Assembly (NCBI RefSeq): GCF_000497045.1
Contig: NW_015961991.1
Coordinates: 186,812 to 250,811 of the forward strand
Origin: Kalmanozyma brasiliensis GHG001
Lineage: Eukaryota; Basidiomycota; Ustilaginomycetes; Ustilaginales
Length of the DNA: 64,000 nt
Direction: 5' to 3'
The first letter of the stretch is position 1, and the number at the start of each line of letters is the position of its first letter. Positions 52,835 through 62,958 of this stretch are shown piece after piece. A program made the translations under genes and the position numbers. Below the pieces are notes generated by a model. That model did not search any database and was not told the DNA's origin. It was given only the letters and a program-made list of their open reading frames with translations.

Positions 52835-54868
52835 CTATTTCGACTCTGACGACGATGACGCGCGCAACGACAACGTCGCCTTGGCAAGCGGAACGGTGCA
52901 AGTGACGATCGACGATCCGTCCTTCTGCAAACCCAACACGGGGCTCACCGACTCACCTTCACCCTTCTGATGCGAAATCTGCTCGTCCGTCAAGGGCGAC
53001 CGTTGACCCTTGCCTGCAATCCAGCCTCTCTCCGACGCGGCAATGAACAAATTCGGCAGAGCCATCACCTGATGCTTGCCCTTTTTCACCTCATGCACCT
53101 TGGGCAGCTGCTCGTTCGACACCGGTAGCGAGAGGAACAGGAACCGTGGTGTGACCCATACGCTCGGATCTGGACCGGGGATCTCGATCGCGCTCGGACT
53201 GAGCAGCTTGAGCTCGGCCGTAACCTCGTTTCCCTTGGATGCGAAGGCAGGATCGATCTGGTAAAATTGAGCGTAGGTCTTCATCGTGCCCTGAGGCTGA
53301 CCTGGTCCGGGACCCAGTTCGACCTGCGTATCGATGGACAGCGTGCCGCGCGATGGATGACCCGAGAGGATCTGGGCGAGCATCAGCGGTTCCGACCGAA
53401 CATCCGATGCCGGTTCGGCAAAGACGGCGATGAAGAAATCTTCCTCCTTCTTGACCTTGGATGCGATCTGCCTGGCTTGCTGCTCCGACATCTTCTCAGC
53501 CTCCTTCTGCGCATCGGAACTTCCGACCTTGGCCGGTGATTCGATGTCGAGAGGGTGCTCTCGCGCTTGGATGTCGCGCAGGAACTGCTGCGCCGCATTG
53601 GCGTTGTTCAGGCTCGAGATGATGTTGCCTTGCGCGGCGGTGATTTCGCGTCGAGGACCGAAGGGTCGGAGACCTTCGAAGTCGGTTCTAATGCTGGGGA
53701 TGGGTAGGTGGTCTGCATCGCGAGCGTCGTTGCTGGCGACAAGGGCGACACCGACTGCGCCGTCGGTATGGATGCTGCTGTATGGCTGAACGCCGCCCCG
53801 GCCACCCTGTGGGAGCGAGATGAGGATCGTCTGATCCCGTCCGGTCTCGAAGGGTGTGGGGGGAGCAGTGAGGCCAAGGACCGAGCTGGCTGGGAACTGC
53901 GTCGCGAGACCCTCCATCAGCCCATGCGGAGACATGTCGGAGAAGAAGATGAACGATGCTGCAGAGTTGGGGTCGAGGCTTTCGAGACCTTCCGGGATCT
54001 TACCCTCCAGATTCTCGCGACCCCAGATGTCGCGCCAGTCACGACTGCCTCCGGGCAGGGCACCGTTGCCGTCGTCGAGCAGGTCAGCTCTGCGTTCTGC
54101 GCCCTGCTGCCATGAAGGCTTGCGGTCCATCCATCGGCCCACCGCGACCTCTGAGCGACCCGGGATCGTCGATCTGAACGGAATCGCGTTGACACCTGGC
54201 AGCAGCGACAGGGCGGCAGAGTACAGCGTCGGCGTAGCAATCGGCGGCGAACCGGCTTCGATCGCGTTGGCTGGGATCAACGATGCTGGCAGCGGCGAAG
54301 ACAGAATGCCGATACGCGCGATCTTGGACGCCGCGTCGCTGTCCTCCGGCGCTGCCGTGGCAGCCTCTGCTTCTGCCGCGGCGATCTGTGCCGCAGTCAT
54401 GCCCTTGGCTTCCTTCTTCTTGGGCTGCGATGTCGGATTTGCTGTCGGATCCGGGCCACGCAGGATCGAGACGGCCTCGCTGAGATACTGCGGCGGTAGG
54501 TCTTTGCTAAGAGCGTACAGCAGGACGTGGTCGTGGTGGCCCTTCTTTGACGAGGATGCGTTCGGCGAAGGTCCCAGTCTCGATGCGAGCGACGTCATGC
54601 TCTGCAGCGTGGACCGCAAAGCGATCAGCAAGCCTTGTGGTGTTTCGGAGAAGAGGGTGAGGGTTTGCGCGGTCGCCAGAGGCTGCTTGCGCTGCCATTG
54701 CTGCTGATCGCCGTGCGAGCTCCCGCTGGCCGTCTTGCTGCCCAAACCGGGAGCTGGATCAGCTGCCTTTGCGTACGACCGACGCTGGATAACGTTGCAT
54801 GTGGACGGTCGTGCCGGGATCCAGGCGAGCCTAGCCGGTCTTGTCGTTCGTGCGACCGAGGTGATCAT
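52835..54868 (-). CDS. FIST-domain-like mitochondrial protein
   Basis: Predicted 677 residues in one exon. An Arg/Thr/Ala-rich N-terminus ending near RRSYAKA is a good mitochondrial presequence. The middle (about 75-400) has strand-rich blocks that resemble the FIST N domain: HDHVLLYALSKDLPPQYLSEA, SAASFIFFSDMSPHGLMEGL, SSVLGLTAPPTPF and HTDGAVGVALVAS. The later part (about 480-660) resembles a FIST C region with FFIAVFAEPASDVRSEPLMLAQILSG. FIST proteins are presumed ligand sensors in bacteria; the fungal mitochondrial forms are uncharacterised as far as I know. The ATG at 54868 was taken as it opens the presequence. The domain name rests on pattern memory and would need a profile search. Confidence 0.65.
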   Translation of the reverse strand: MITSVARTTRPARLAWIPARPSTCNVIQRRSYAKAADPAPGLGSKTASGSSHGDQQQWQRKQPLATAQTLTLFSETPQGLLIALRSTLQSMTSLASRLGPSPNASSSKKGHHDHVLLYALSKDLPPQYLSEAVSILRGPDPTANPTSQPKKKEAKGMTAAQIAAAEAEAATAAPEDSDAASKIARIGILSSPLPASLIPANAIEAGSPPIATPTLYSAALSLLPGVNAIPFRSTIPGRSEVAVGRWMDRKPSWQQGAERRADLLDDGNGALPGGSRDWRDIWGRENLEGKIPEGLESLDPNSAASFIFFSDMSPHGLMEGLATQFPASSVLGLTAPPTPFETGRDQTILISLPQGGRGGVQPYSSIHTDGAVGVALVASNDARDADHLPIPSIRTDFEGLRPFGPRREITAAQGNIISSLNNANAAQQFLRDIQAREHPLDIESPAKVGSSDAQKEAEKMSEQQARQIASKVKKEEDFFIAVFAEPASDVRSEPLMLAQILSGHPSRGTLSIDTQVELGPGPGQPQGTMKTYAQFYQIDPAFASKGNEVTAELKLLSPSAIEIPGPDPSVWVTPRFLFLSLPVSNEQLPKVHEVKKGKHQVMALPNLFIAASERGWIAGKGQRSPLTDEQISHQKGEGESVSPVLGLQKDGSSIVTCTVPLAKATLSLRASSSSESK

Positions 54869-55277
54869 TGTGTATATGTTGACCCTTTGACGGACGATGC
54901 GGTGATGGTAACGACAAGCAAGGAACGGACGTGAACAGGAACCTTTGTATGGGCTCTGCACTCACGCGAAGAAAGTGGAGCTCGGCAAGTAGGGATTGCA
55001 AATCATCTCCCCCTACGGCGAGCAGCACCCTTTGCTTCAGCTGAGCTCAGCGGTGACGGTTGGACCCTGAACTGTCTCTGACGCTAAATTTGGGACACCG
55101 GAGCGGATCTTCTCGAGGCGTCACATCGGGCGAAGTGTTCTTCTAAAGCCCGATGTGGCCCCTCACAAACCTGTCCGCACGGACGCGTGCCAACACCAGC
55201 TTCAGCACACTTCTTCTCGCACCCTTCCACCAACCTTTGCTGCTGGCTCCACCATCCTACGGTCTCCTTCAGCGACC
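54869..55277. other. Divergent promoter region, no gene seen
   Basis: This 409-bp region is shared by the FIST-like gene and the EMC8/9 gene. Nothing else is recognised. Confidence 0.45.
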
Positions 55278-55943
55278 ATGTCGACCATCTCATCAGTGAC
55301 CATCTCGTCGCTGGCGTACAAGAAGCTCGTTCTGCACACGGCCAAATACCCTACCGCGCGGGTGCTCGGCTTGCTACTTGCCGACACCGCCTCTTCTTCC
55401 ACCCTGAGCATTACGGATGCCATCCCGCTCTCGCATCACTGGACATCGCTCGCGCCCATGGCGGAAGTCGCGCTGTCCCTTGCCACCTCCTACGCCTCCA
55501 CAAAGAACCTCACCGTCGTCGGGCTGTACGAGGCACCGGAGATGGTGTCCGACCGCAGCACGTCGCAGCAGGCCAACAAGCTCGCCGAGAAGATCGCGAG
55601 CCTTGCCGGTCGAGAAGCGGTGCTACTGCTCGTCGATAATGCGTCGATTCTCAGTACCACCCAGCCATTGAGCGCGTACACCGTGGTAGCAGGTGGAAAA
55701 GGGGAGGCGAAGCCAAAGGCGTTACCCGCATCGGCGGTGTCGTTGCAAAACGCAGCGAGTAGCCTCGAGAGCGCAGTGCGGAAGGATGCTGCTTGGGAGA
55801 AGATTGTTGACTTTGATGGTAAGTACCACGCCTTCAGAATACAAGCTCAAGGAGCGTCACTGATGAAATCTTCGCACAATCACACAGACCATCTCGAAGA
55901 TCCATCATTGGACTGGCTCCAGAATCCGGCGATCACAGCATAA
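55278..55943 (+). CDS. ER membrane protein complex subunit 8/9 (EMC8/9)
   Basis: Exons 55278-55818 and 55888-55943; the 69-nt intron (GTAAGT...CACAG) is a multiple of three without a stop, so the unspliced frame also stays open. Spliced length is 198 residues. Family features: an MPN-like start (VTISSLAYKKLVLHTAKYP, then VLGLLLA), LFHHWTSLAPMAEVAL-type strand (here LSHHWTSLAPMAEVAL), VGLYEAPE, and the end DHLEDPSLDWLQN, which splicing joins directly to the WEKIVDFD strand. EMC8/9 is a cytosolic subunit of the EMC insertase that places membrane proteins into the ER. The metal-binding JAMM residues are absent, as in the family. Confidence 0.9.
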   Translation: MSTISSVTISSLAYKKLVLHTAKYPTARVLGLLLADTASSSTLSITDAIPLSHHWTSLAPMAEVALSLATSYASTKNLTVVGLYEAPEMVSDRSTSQQANKLAEKIASLAGREAVLLLVDNASILSTTQPLSAYTVVAGGKGEAKPKALPASAVSLQNAASSLESAVRKDAAWEKIVDFDGKYHAFRIQAQGASLMKSSHNHTDHLEDPSLDWLQNPAITA

Positions 55944-55999
55944 CCTCCCGCTCTTGCGTCCAATGTCATCTTTTCCATTTCACGGCTCGTTTCGAGGAT

Positions 56000-56875
56000 C
56001 TACGTTCGGTTCTTGGCAAACGCCTGCTTGACGGGCATACCGTTCCGGATGTCGTGCATGCACTTGTCGTCCTCTGCTCTACCCTTCATCGCCAGGCGCA
56101 CCACCTCCTCGGCCCTGCTCGGGGGAACGACGACAACACCGTCGATGTCGGCGAGGACAAAGTCGCCCGGTCTTACCGTCACCTCTTTCGCCTTTGGGTT
56201 CTTTGTTGCGTCCTCGGCCTTGCTGTCTGTAGATGGGTCGCTGATGGTGATGGGCACCATGAGCTCGCTAGGCCGCGTAAAAGGGCTTTGACCCTGGATC
56301 GAGTGTCCGCGTGCAAACACGGCAAATCCAGCCTCCCTATGCTCCGTCAAATCACGACATCGTCCATCCAACACCACACCTTGAATGTCCAAATGCTGCG
56401 CACGAGCAGTCATGAGTCCGCCCCACACCGCAGAGCGCGCCAGCGACGGAGCAGAGACCACCATCACATGCCCCGGATACGCCTCTGCCGCGTCGACGAA
56501 GTGCTGCGCCGGTTTGGGAGCGGACACGTCCGACTGGGAGACCATCTTCACCGTATACGCGGGTCCACAGACGCGTGTGGTGGGAGAGGAAAGGTACGTG
56601 GGCGAATACATCTCGATCCCCGGCAAATAGCCTCCTTCCGCGATCTTGAGCTTGAGCAACGCATCCGAGACCTTGATGCACAGAAGAAGGGAGAGACACC
56701 GTCAGCACAGTCCTTCCTGAGAGAGATGAAAACGATCCTTGTGAAATTGATGTGCGTGTGCGGGAATGCATTTGGGTTATGTACATGGGGATGATTAGGA
56801 AAGGGCCTTGCTCACCTCGCAAGTGGACAGCTGGGCGAGCCGTGCCAGTGTCGACGCGGCTTCGTTGGCAATCAT
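56000..56875 (-). other. RraA-like aldolase region, possible own start at 56875
   Basis: If the aldolase is an independent gene, the ATG at 56875 (MIANEAASTLARLAQLSTCE) or the one at 56920 would be the start; standalone RraA-like proteins begin about 10-20 residues before this helix. That gives about 244 or 259 residues after splicing out 56672-56815. The family includes 4-hydroxy-4-methyl-2-oxoglutarate aldolase and oxaloacetate decarboxylase activities as well as RNase E regulators in bacteria; the conserved Arg and Asp favour an enzyme here. It would lie within the SAP reading frame with no room for a separate promoter outside coding DNA. Confidence 0.5.
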
Positions 56876-58405
56876 ACCGGTTCCTGAGGAGGACACCTGG
56901 GTGCCCTTGGGAACGCACATGATGGGTGCGAGCGTCTGGCTCCCCGCCGGAGCCACGATGGCCGAACCGGACGGTTTCGCCTTTGTCGCTCCGCCATCGC
57001 CACGTGGGACAGCTGCGACGGGGACGACCTTTTCGTTGACCTTGGCTGGCCCATCGGCGGATTTCGAGGAGGCTTGGTCGTGCGAGTCGTCGTGGTCCTT
57101 TCTCTTGCTCTTGCTGGGCTTGCCGAGACCGCCGAGGACGAAGCCACCTGCGACAATGCCGGCGAGGATGTAGGCGCCGGTGCGCTCCTGCTCGTTGAGC
57201 GGTCGGTTGCTGTTCTTGCGAGAAGACGAAGAGCCGGACGAGCCAGACGAGCTCGAGGAAGAGGAGGAGGATTGTCCCTCAGTGGCCGAGGCGAAAGCAC
57301 CTTTCGCTTGCTCGGCGACGCTGTTGAAAGCGCTCTTGGCAGCATCGACGCTCTGGTTGAGGCTCGACAGCGCAGAATCGGCGCTCTTGCTTCCGCTTGA
57401 GCCGGAAGAGGCCTGGATGTCGGCGATGATCTCGGAGAGGACACTCTTAGGTTTGGACTCGCTTGCAGACTCGGCAACGTCCTCGGCCATGGCAGCGGCA
57501 TGCGAGATGGCGGAGCTGGCCGAGACGCTGATGGCCTTGGGAATAAAGGGCGACGACTCGGCGTTGTCGGCGGTCTGTTTGAGGTGAGGCGAGGTGTACG
57601 AGGTCACTACAGGGATCTCGACGCCGGGGACGGGAGGGTCGGGGTAGTAAGGGATCTGCACGTTGAAGGTCTCCTTGGCGGGAGGGGCCTTCTGAGGCGG
57701 CAAGCCAGGAGGGGTGGTCTTCTTGGCAGGACCTTCGTCGGCTTGGTAGGGAGAAGCCTTTGCGGTGGTGTCGCCAGCAAGACCGTCGGCTGCAGCATTG
57801 TGAACACGACCGGCCTCGAGCGCAGCGGGCGTCTCGGACTCCTTCATGCTTCCGAGCGGCTTGTCGGCCTCTTTGATGGCCTTTGCAGTGTCAGCATCCA
57901 CAGTGGGACCGGTGCTCTCATCAGTGGAGGAGGGCTTGGGTGGGGTGCCCTTGTTGGCAGCGTTGCCGGACTGGGAGGTAGGAGCGGGCGGAGCGGGGGC
58001 GTCCTTCTTCTTGGCATCGTTCTGACCGTCTCGCAGCGAGGCCAGCGTTGACTTTTTGCGAAGCTGAGGACGAGCGCCGGGAGCAGTCTGCATATTGGCG
58101 GTGCTTCCGTTGACGAACGAGTCGTGGTCCACAAGACGCTTGATGAGGTCGTCCTTGCGGCCCGAGGAGGCGAGACCACGGGACTTGAGCTCTGCCTTGA
58201 GCTCGTTCATCTTTTTGCTTTCGTAAGCATCTCGAGTGCTGCTGAGCAGGACAGAGGAGACGAGACCTCGGGACTGCTGAAGAAGCTGGTACTGGTACGA
58301 GAGGACGGCGGCTGAGGTGGCACTGGAAGCGGCGGATTGCGGGCCCGGCGAGGAGGGTCGCAGGACGGGCTCCCTGAGGGTGCGACTGGCGATTCGTCGC
58401 AGCAT
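56000..58405 (-). CDS. Mitochondrial SAP-domain protein fused in frame to RraA-like aldolase
   Basis: Exons 56816-58405 and 56000-56671, with a 144-nt intron, give 753 residues. Residues 1-60 are a presequence-like stretch (MLRRIASRTLREPVLR); a SAP motif follows at about 67-92 (MNELKAELKSRGL, RKDDLIKRLVDHD). Then come about 330 Ser/Pro/Lys-rich residues and one transmembrane helix near 400 (AYILAGIVAGGFVLGGL). From about residue 510 the sequence is an RraA-like domain: LAQLSTCEVSDALLKLK across the splice, then GGLMTARAQHLDIQGVVLDGRCRDL and GDFVLADIDGVVVVP, with the Arg-Asp pair of HMG/CHA-type aldolases. No stop separates the two parts. Retaining the intron ends the protein after five further residues, leaving the SAP part alone. 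Two separate genes with overlapping transcripts remain possible. Confidence 0.6.
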
Positions 58406-58978
58406 TGTCAAAGTGTTGTCAAGGTGAAGTTGGACGCAGTGCTTTGACGGCAATGGCGACCAATATGATGGGGAGGACGGAAGGAGATGGAGCAGGCGAA
58501 GGGAAAGGAGGTGGAGGCAGCAGCAGGCCTTGGCGATGACAAGAGCTTGTGTCACTGTCACTGTCACTGTCACTGTGACTGCACGTTTGTGTGTGTTGTT
58601 TGCGAGTGTTCTACTTCGGAAGGAACAGGATTCCAAATTTGGCTCATTCTTCTCCACTCTCCAAAGCCCAAATCGGCCTTTACGGCCGTGTTTACCGTTT
58701 CCCTTTGTGATGGTTTCACATTGACAGTCACCGCATTTCAAATTCCATAAAGTCAAATAAATTTGATTACAAACGACGAAAGGGCCCGTATACAAAATTG
58801 TGCAGCTGCAAGGCGCGTTCACTTTCTAAAGTCACACCTGCCACACCTTGATCCTGTCGAGCGGTACACGAAATAGACTTTGACAGCTGCACGTTCTGCT
58901 CACCACCACAACCTCAAAGCAGGCAAGGTATACTGCAACGTTGAATAGCGGTAGATGTGATTGAGCAGGTCTGACGAT
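58406..58978. other. Intergenic with GTCACT repeat
   Basis: This 573-bp region holds the 5' flank of the SAP-RraA gene and the 3' flank of the lipase gene. A hexanucleotide array lies at 58551-58580. No coding content is recognised. Confidence 0.5.
58551..58580. repeat. (GTCACT)4 plus GTGACT hexamer array
   Basis: Four perfect GTCACT units followed by one GTGACT, about 145 bp before the SAP-RraA start codon. The units contain TGAC/GTCA half-sites of bZIP or GATA-like reading, but no role is shown. Confidence 0.9.
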
Positions 58979-59941
58979 CTAGCTCGAATTGATGACAGGA
59001 GGGCAGTTCTCGCCGCGACCAGCAATGTGGACGTCAAAGTAGGTGCCCGTGTGGTCGTTGGCGTCGTACTGCGCTGGCAGCACCGAGTTCATGCAGTTCT
59101 GGTTCTCCTGACCGGGGCAGGTGACGGCCACGTTGGTGTTGGCCGGGTTGATCCAGATCTCGCCCGACGAGTGTCTGTAATCAACGGCGGTGGGGACATG
59201 GGGAATGGGATCGCGACCATTGACGATGTGGACAAAGCCGGCCAGGTTGCTGTCGACAGCGCTGGCAAAGCTTGGGTCACCCGTTCGGGGCTGGCCAAAG
59301 ACGACGGAGCGGACCGAGCTCGACGGCAGCTGGTGCTTGAGATACAGCGCATCGAGCAGCGAGATGGAAGCGCCCAGAGAGTGACCCACGGTCAAGACAC
59401 TAGAGGCGTTATAAGTGGCGATCGCCGACTGCACCTGTTGCAGCACAGCATCGGCAGTGCGCAGCCAGGTGTCCTGGAAACCACCGTGTACCTTGACGTT
59501 GCCGAGGTACGCCAGTCTAGAATCGACAGGGTCCTGCACCGCGTCCAGGTCGTTGAGAAGGGACTGGAAGGATGATGTGTTGGTGCCTTGGTGCGACACA
59601 ATCACACCTTTCGTCGGCGAGTATGCGACATAGACCATGGGCGTCGCTTCGCCATCACCGGCGGTCCACAGTAGCTGAGCATCACCAACAGTAGTGCCGA
59701 CAGGCAAGCGACAGTACGCCGCCTGCGAGAGCTGCGCAGGGTAGCTGTACTGCTGGTAGTCGGTGAGCGGCGAGGTTGGTGCAGTGTTGCTGCTGAGCGC
59801 CTGACGCTTTGCAGCGCTGACGTCGATGGATCGCTGAACGCCAGGATATTTCAGAGCTTCGTTCTTGAGTGGGCTTGCCGACACGCTCGAGGCGGACAAG
59901 GCTGCAACGGCGACGGTAGAGGCGAGCTGGAGAAACTTCAT
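58979..59941 (-). CDS. Secreted class-3 lipase / feruloyl-esterase-like
   Basis: Predicted 320 residues. A clear signal peptide (MKFLQLASTVAVAALSASSVSA, cleavage near residue 22) is followed by a short pro-segment ending at AAKRQ, a Kex2-like KR site. The alpha/beta-hydrolase fold of lipase class 3 is evident: GVIVSHQGTN (oxyanion region), VHGGFQDTW, and the nucleophile elbow TVGHSLGAS with Ser at about residue 187; catalytic Asp is probably in GRDPIPHVP and His in the C-terminal DYRHSS to HTGTYF region. Cysteines near the C-terminus may pair. It would hydrolyse extracellular lipid or cutin-like esters, or feruloyl esters in plant wall. It stands alone, with a TATA-like tract at about 60103-60109 some 160 bp upstream. 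Confidence 0.92.
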   Translation of the reverse strand: MKFLQLASTVAVAALSASSVSASPLKNEALKYPGVQRSIDVSAAKRQALSSNTAPTSPLTDYQQYSYPAQLSQAAYCRLPVGTTVGDAQLLWTAGDGEATPMVYVAYSPTKGVIVSHQGTNTSSFQSLLNDLDAVQDPVDSRLAYLGNVKVHGGFQDTWLRTADAVLQQVQSAIATYNASSVLTVGHSLGASISLLDALYLKHQLPSSSVRSVVFGQPRTGDPSFASAVDSNLAGFVHIVNGRDPIPHVPTAVDYRHSSGEIWINPANTNVAVTCPGQENQNCMNSVLPAQYDANDHTGTYFDVHIAGRGENCPPVINSS

Positions 59942-61166
59942 CGTGCGATACTATGTCGATGCTGCGAGCTGAAGCTGATAGACGAGGATGATGAACGCAA
60001 GCGTAACGGCTGATATGAGGTCTTGGGTCTTATACGGCCAGCCGTCAGGAGTAGAGAAGGATGATCTGCTCCGTCGACAGCCACTCGGACCTTGCCGACG
60101 GTATTATATGCAAATCTCGAGTAACATGGCAAGCCATGAGAAGGGAGCTGTGTGGCTGGGCGTCTGCTCCCGCCAATGCCGCGCTAGCACCAGGCATGAA
60201 CGCCGCAGACGGCAAGGCGTGGCAAAGGAATGCAGGCCCCTACAGGAACGGCTATGCATGTCAAACGTGGCCGACAACTTACACTCGCGAGGCGGAGAGC
60301 GTCCAAGCGAGTTCGCTGGGCGGCGGCGGCCAAACTCGCGCCTGGCTCATGCCGTAAATTGCTTCACGGCGGTACTTGACCAGACAAAAGAGACTCAGGG
60401 CTCGCTGCCCCCATCTCATCTTGATCCGAGAGACCGGCTAAGCGAGGCGTAAAACGTGCTCCGCTCGCGTTGCCAAGGGTCCAAAGGCCGCCACCTCGAG
60501 ATTTGACCCCGTTCACCGTCGTAAATGTCCCAGTATTTCGGGTTGAGTTCTTCGAGCAACGTCATGGGTCGGTCATGTATGGAGGGAGCAGTTAGACTTG
60601 CAGTTCTGCGCCGCTCACCAGCCAGTGGATTGCCCTTAGCACGATATACTGATGGTTTCGAGCGGGAGGCGGTCACGAGACGTTACGAATCTCAGCTCTG
60701 AGCCAAGCGATCCGGCTGCGAACATTGCCATAGTAGCCGGTGCCGTGATCTGCTCTCCGGCATAAGGTAGGCGAGTCGGGGCAAACTCCACTGCTGCGAT
60801 CGTGCACCGCCGTCGCCTCAAAAGACGAGATTGATACGCCCGATTGACTTGCACGCCTTCGCCACGCAGCCGAGGCTGGTGACGACTCTGTCGACCTGGT
60901 TCGCCGATAGGTCCGAAACCAGGAGCATTCTTTTCTTAGCTCTTCGAGACATTGACCGACCCGAGATCCGCACCAGGAAGTCTGTGGTCCTATCAGGCCA
61001 GCTCGGCTCAAAGGCGCAAGTAAGGATCTACGACAAGGCGTGCATCGAAACATCGAAAGAGATTGCTGAGGAATACAAGTACAGATGCGAGAGTGGGTTC
61101 GATACGAAAGCCGGCCGTACCGAATATGCTGCTGGGTCGAGTGCCGCTGCTGAGCTACAGAGACGC
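59942..61166. other. Intergenic, no gene seen
   Basis: About 1.2 kb between two minus-strand genes. A TATATA-like tract at 60102-60110, next to an ATTTGCAT octamer on the minus strand, probably serves the lipase gene. A plus-strand frame beginning at 60831 runs antisense into the next gene and looks fortuitous. Confidence 0.45.
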
Positions 61167-62240
61167 TCAATTGTTGCCGAGACCGTCACCGGGCCAGTCA
61201 ATGACATCAAGGCTGATCAGAATGGCCACCGTCATCAACACGGCCACCACGCCGCCGCTCAACGACATCCAGGCGCCTTCCATCCAGGTCATTGCTTCGA
61301 AGCCAACCGCACTACTGTATCGAGGCAGCTGAGTGTCATCCTGCAGAGCGGCATAGTCGAAGTTGCCAGATGCATAGGGATCCGAGTCGTCCGCGTTGTC
61401 GGCACCGGCGTAGAGGAGCTGCTCGTTGTCGTCATCGAAGGCTCCTAGGTGTCCGCGATAGTCGTCCTCCTCGAATTTGTCGTCTCGTTCGTCGACGACC
61501 TTGGGTGAACGAGAAAAGTCAAGCGAGTCACCTCTTCGGTCGCTGAGAGGGGTCGTGGTAGCATCGTTCGGCGTAGCCTCATACGCGGGTGTTGGGTTGA
61601 TCCTGACTTTCTTCCAAGGCATCGCGTGCGATCCGAGCCGCAAGAGTCGACCTGAGCGAGGCGATGATGATGATCCAGCCGCTGTCTGGTGTCCCGCCTC
61701 GAGATCAACATCGAACAATGGCGTTTGCCCGTTCTCGCCCTCATGGCCCTCGCGTGCTTTCCCCTTACCCTTGCTCAACGAGGGCGACAAGGGGGATTTG
61801 GGGCCTGCATTGGCCTCGAATGACACATCGACCTTGCCGTTGGTCAGCTCCGAAAGAGCAAAAGCGTCTCGGGTCTTTTTGTCCGTTCCGAGAACGCGAC
61901 TGCTGTGTGCGATGCCTCTTCTGGATCCAGCTCCTGCCGACATGGACTTTCGACCGGCCATCGGAGCGAACCCTGGACTTCTGAGTGGTGCTGCGACCTG
62001 TCCCTGCGAGCCGTCGCTGAGACCACGAGTGAGGCTCACGCGGCTACTGCTCGCTCCAATATATGCAGAATCGTTCGTCGTCGACTCTTGTGTCGGGGTG
62101 CCATCTAGACTTGCCTCGCGAGACGTTGAGATGAACTGGGTGATGGCGGAACGGACGCCTGGGTTGGGCGAAGATGCATTCGGGCTCGGCGCTCGAGGCA
62201 GCACCTTCTGCGGCAGCACATCCTGCAGCGTGATAGCCAT
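61167..62240 (-). CDS. Tail-anchored-type membrane protein, unknown
   Basis: Predicted 357 residues, not recognised. The first roughly 310 residues are hydrophilic, Ser/Pro/Arg-rich, with a Lys/Arg patch (SKGKGKAREG) and a strongly acidic stretch (about 250-295: DERDDKFEEDDYRGH and following). One transmembrane helix close to the C-terminus (GGVVAVLMTVAILISLDVI, about 330-348) is followed by only ten residues, the layout of tail-anchored proteins inserted by the GET pathway. The start MAITLQDVLPQKVLPRAPSP and the segment around MPWKKVRINPTPAYEA look like the most conserved parts. It is divergent from the alpha/beta hydrolase gene. A trafficking or contact-site role is possible but unsupported. 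Confidence 0.7.
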   Translation of the reverse strand: MAITLQDVLPQKVLPRAPSPNASSPNPGVRSAITQFISTSREASLDGTPTQESTTNDSAYIGASSSRVSLTRGLSDGSQGQVAAPLRSPGFAPMAGRKSMSAGAGSRRGIAHSSRVLGTDKKTRDAFALSELTNGKVDVSFEANAGPKSPLSPSLSKGKGKAREGHEGENGQTPLFDVDLEAGHQTAAGSSSSPRSGRLLRLGSHAMPWKKVRINPTPAYEATPNDATTTPLSDRRGDSLDFSRSPKVVDERDDKFEEDDYRGHLGAFDDDNEQLLYAGADNADDSDPYASGNFDYAALQDDTQLPRYSSAVGFEAMTWMEGAWMSLSGGVVAVLMTVAILISLDVIDWPGDGLGNN

Positions 62241-62958
62241 GGCAACGTAGATGGAGCTCTCTGCGGAACGAGTCTGATGCTACTGCCTGCCTGTCCCCGC
62301 GATATATGTGGCGCACTACGTCGCTGCGTGGAGGATGCTGTTCGTTGTTCGTCCTCTGCCAGCCATGCTTCTTTCTGCTGCAGGAGCTCTTGAGCTGATG
62401 CCACTTCGATTTGTTGTTGGTGCTGAAGAATCAGCGCGAGGTCTTGTGTGTCAACCGTTGACTCTATGTGGATGCGTACTGCGGACAAGGAGAATGACGG
62501 TCGATGCTGCTGTAACCTCTAGGACCGTATGGTGATGATCAGGGGTCGTGTGATTGCTCGTTCAAATCGCTTTCTTGCTCCTTGTGCGACTGAGTGACCG
62601 CAGCTGAGTCCGTGCGCTTGTTGGGTGGTGATTGTAGAGAAGGTTGAGGTTGTCGAAAGCGAGCAAAGTGCCATGTCACACTTCTTCTCATCACGAAAAA
62701 CGCTTGCACCCTGAAAGAGCAACAAAAGAAGCAGCGTGTGGAGCGAATCGGCAAGATCCAAGCTTTCGGCAGCTCGGCGCGTCTCGGCTTGCCAAGGCGG
62801 CTTGGCTCGGAGTTTTTGCAAGATGTTAGGTCATGGCATCACCCGCGGAGGAGGGCCGGGTATCCATTAGGATGCACGCCTTCAGCAAGACGTTCCTCGA
62901 TATCATCCTCGATGGCCCAGCCTGAGCCTTCATCCGCTACCATAGCCTTCATATCATC
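62241..62958. other. Divergent promoter region, no gene seen
   Basis: This 718-bp region lies between divergent genes. ATATAT near 62301-62306 may be a TATA element for the minus-strand gene. No RNA gene or coding frame is convincing. Confidence 0.45.
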
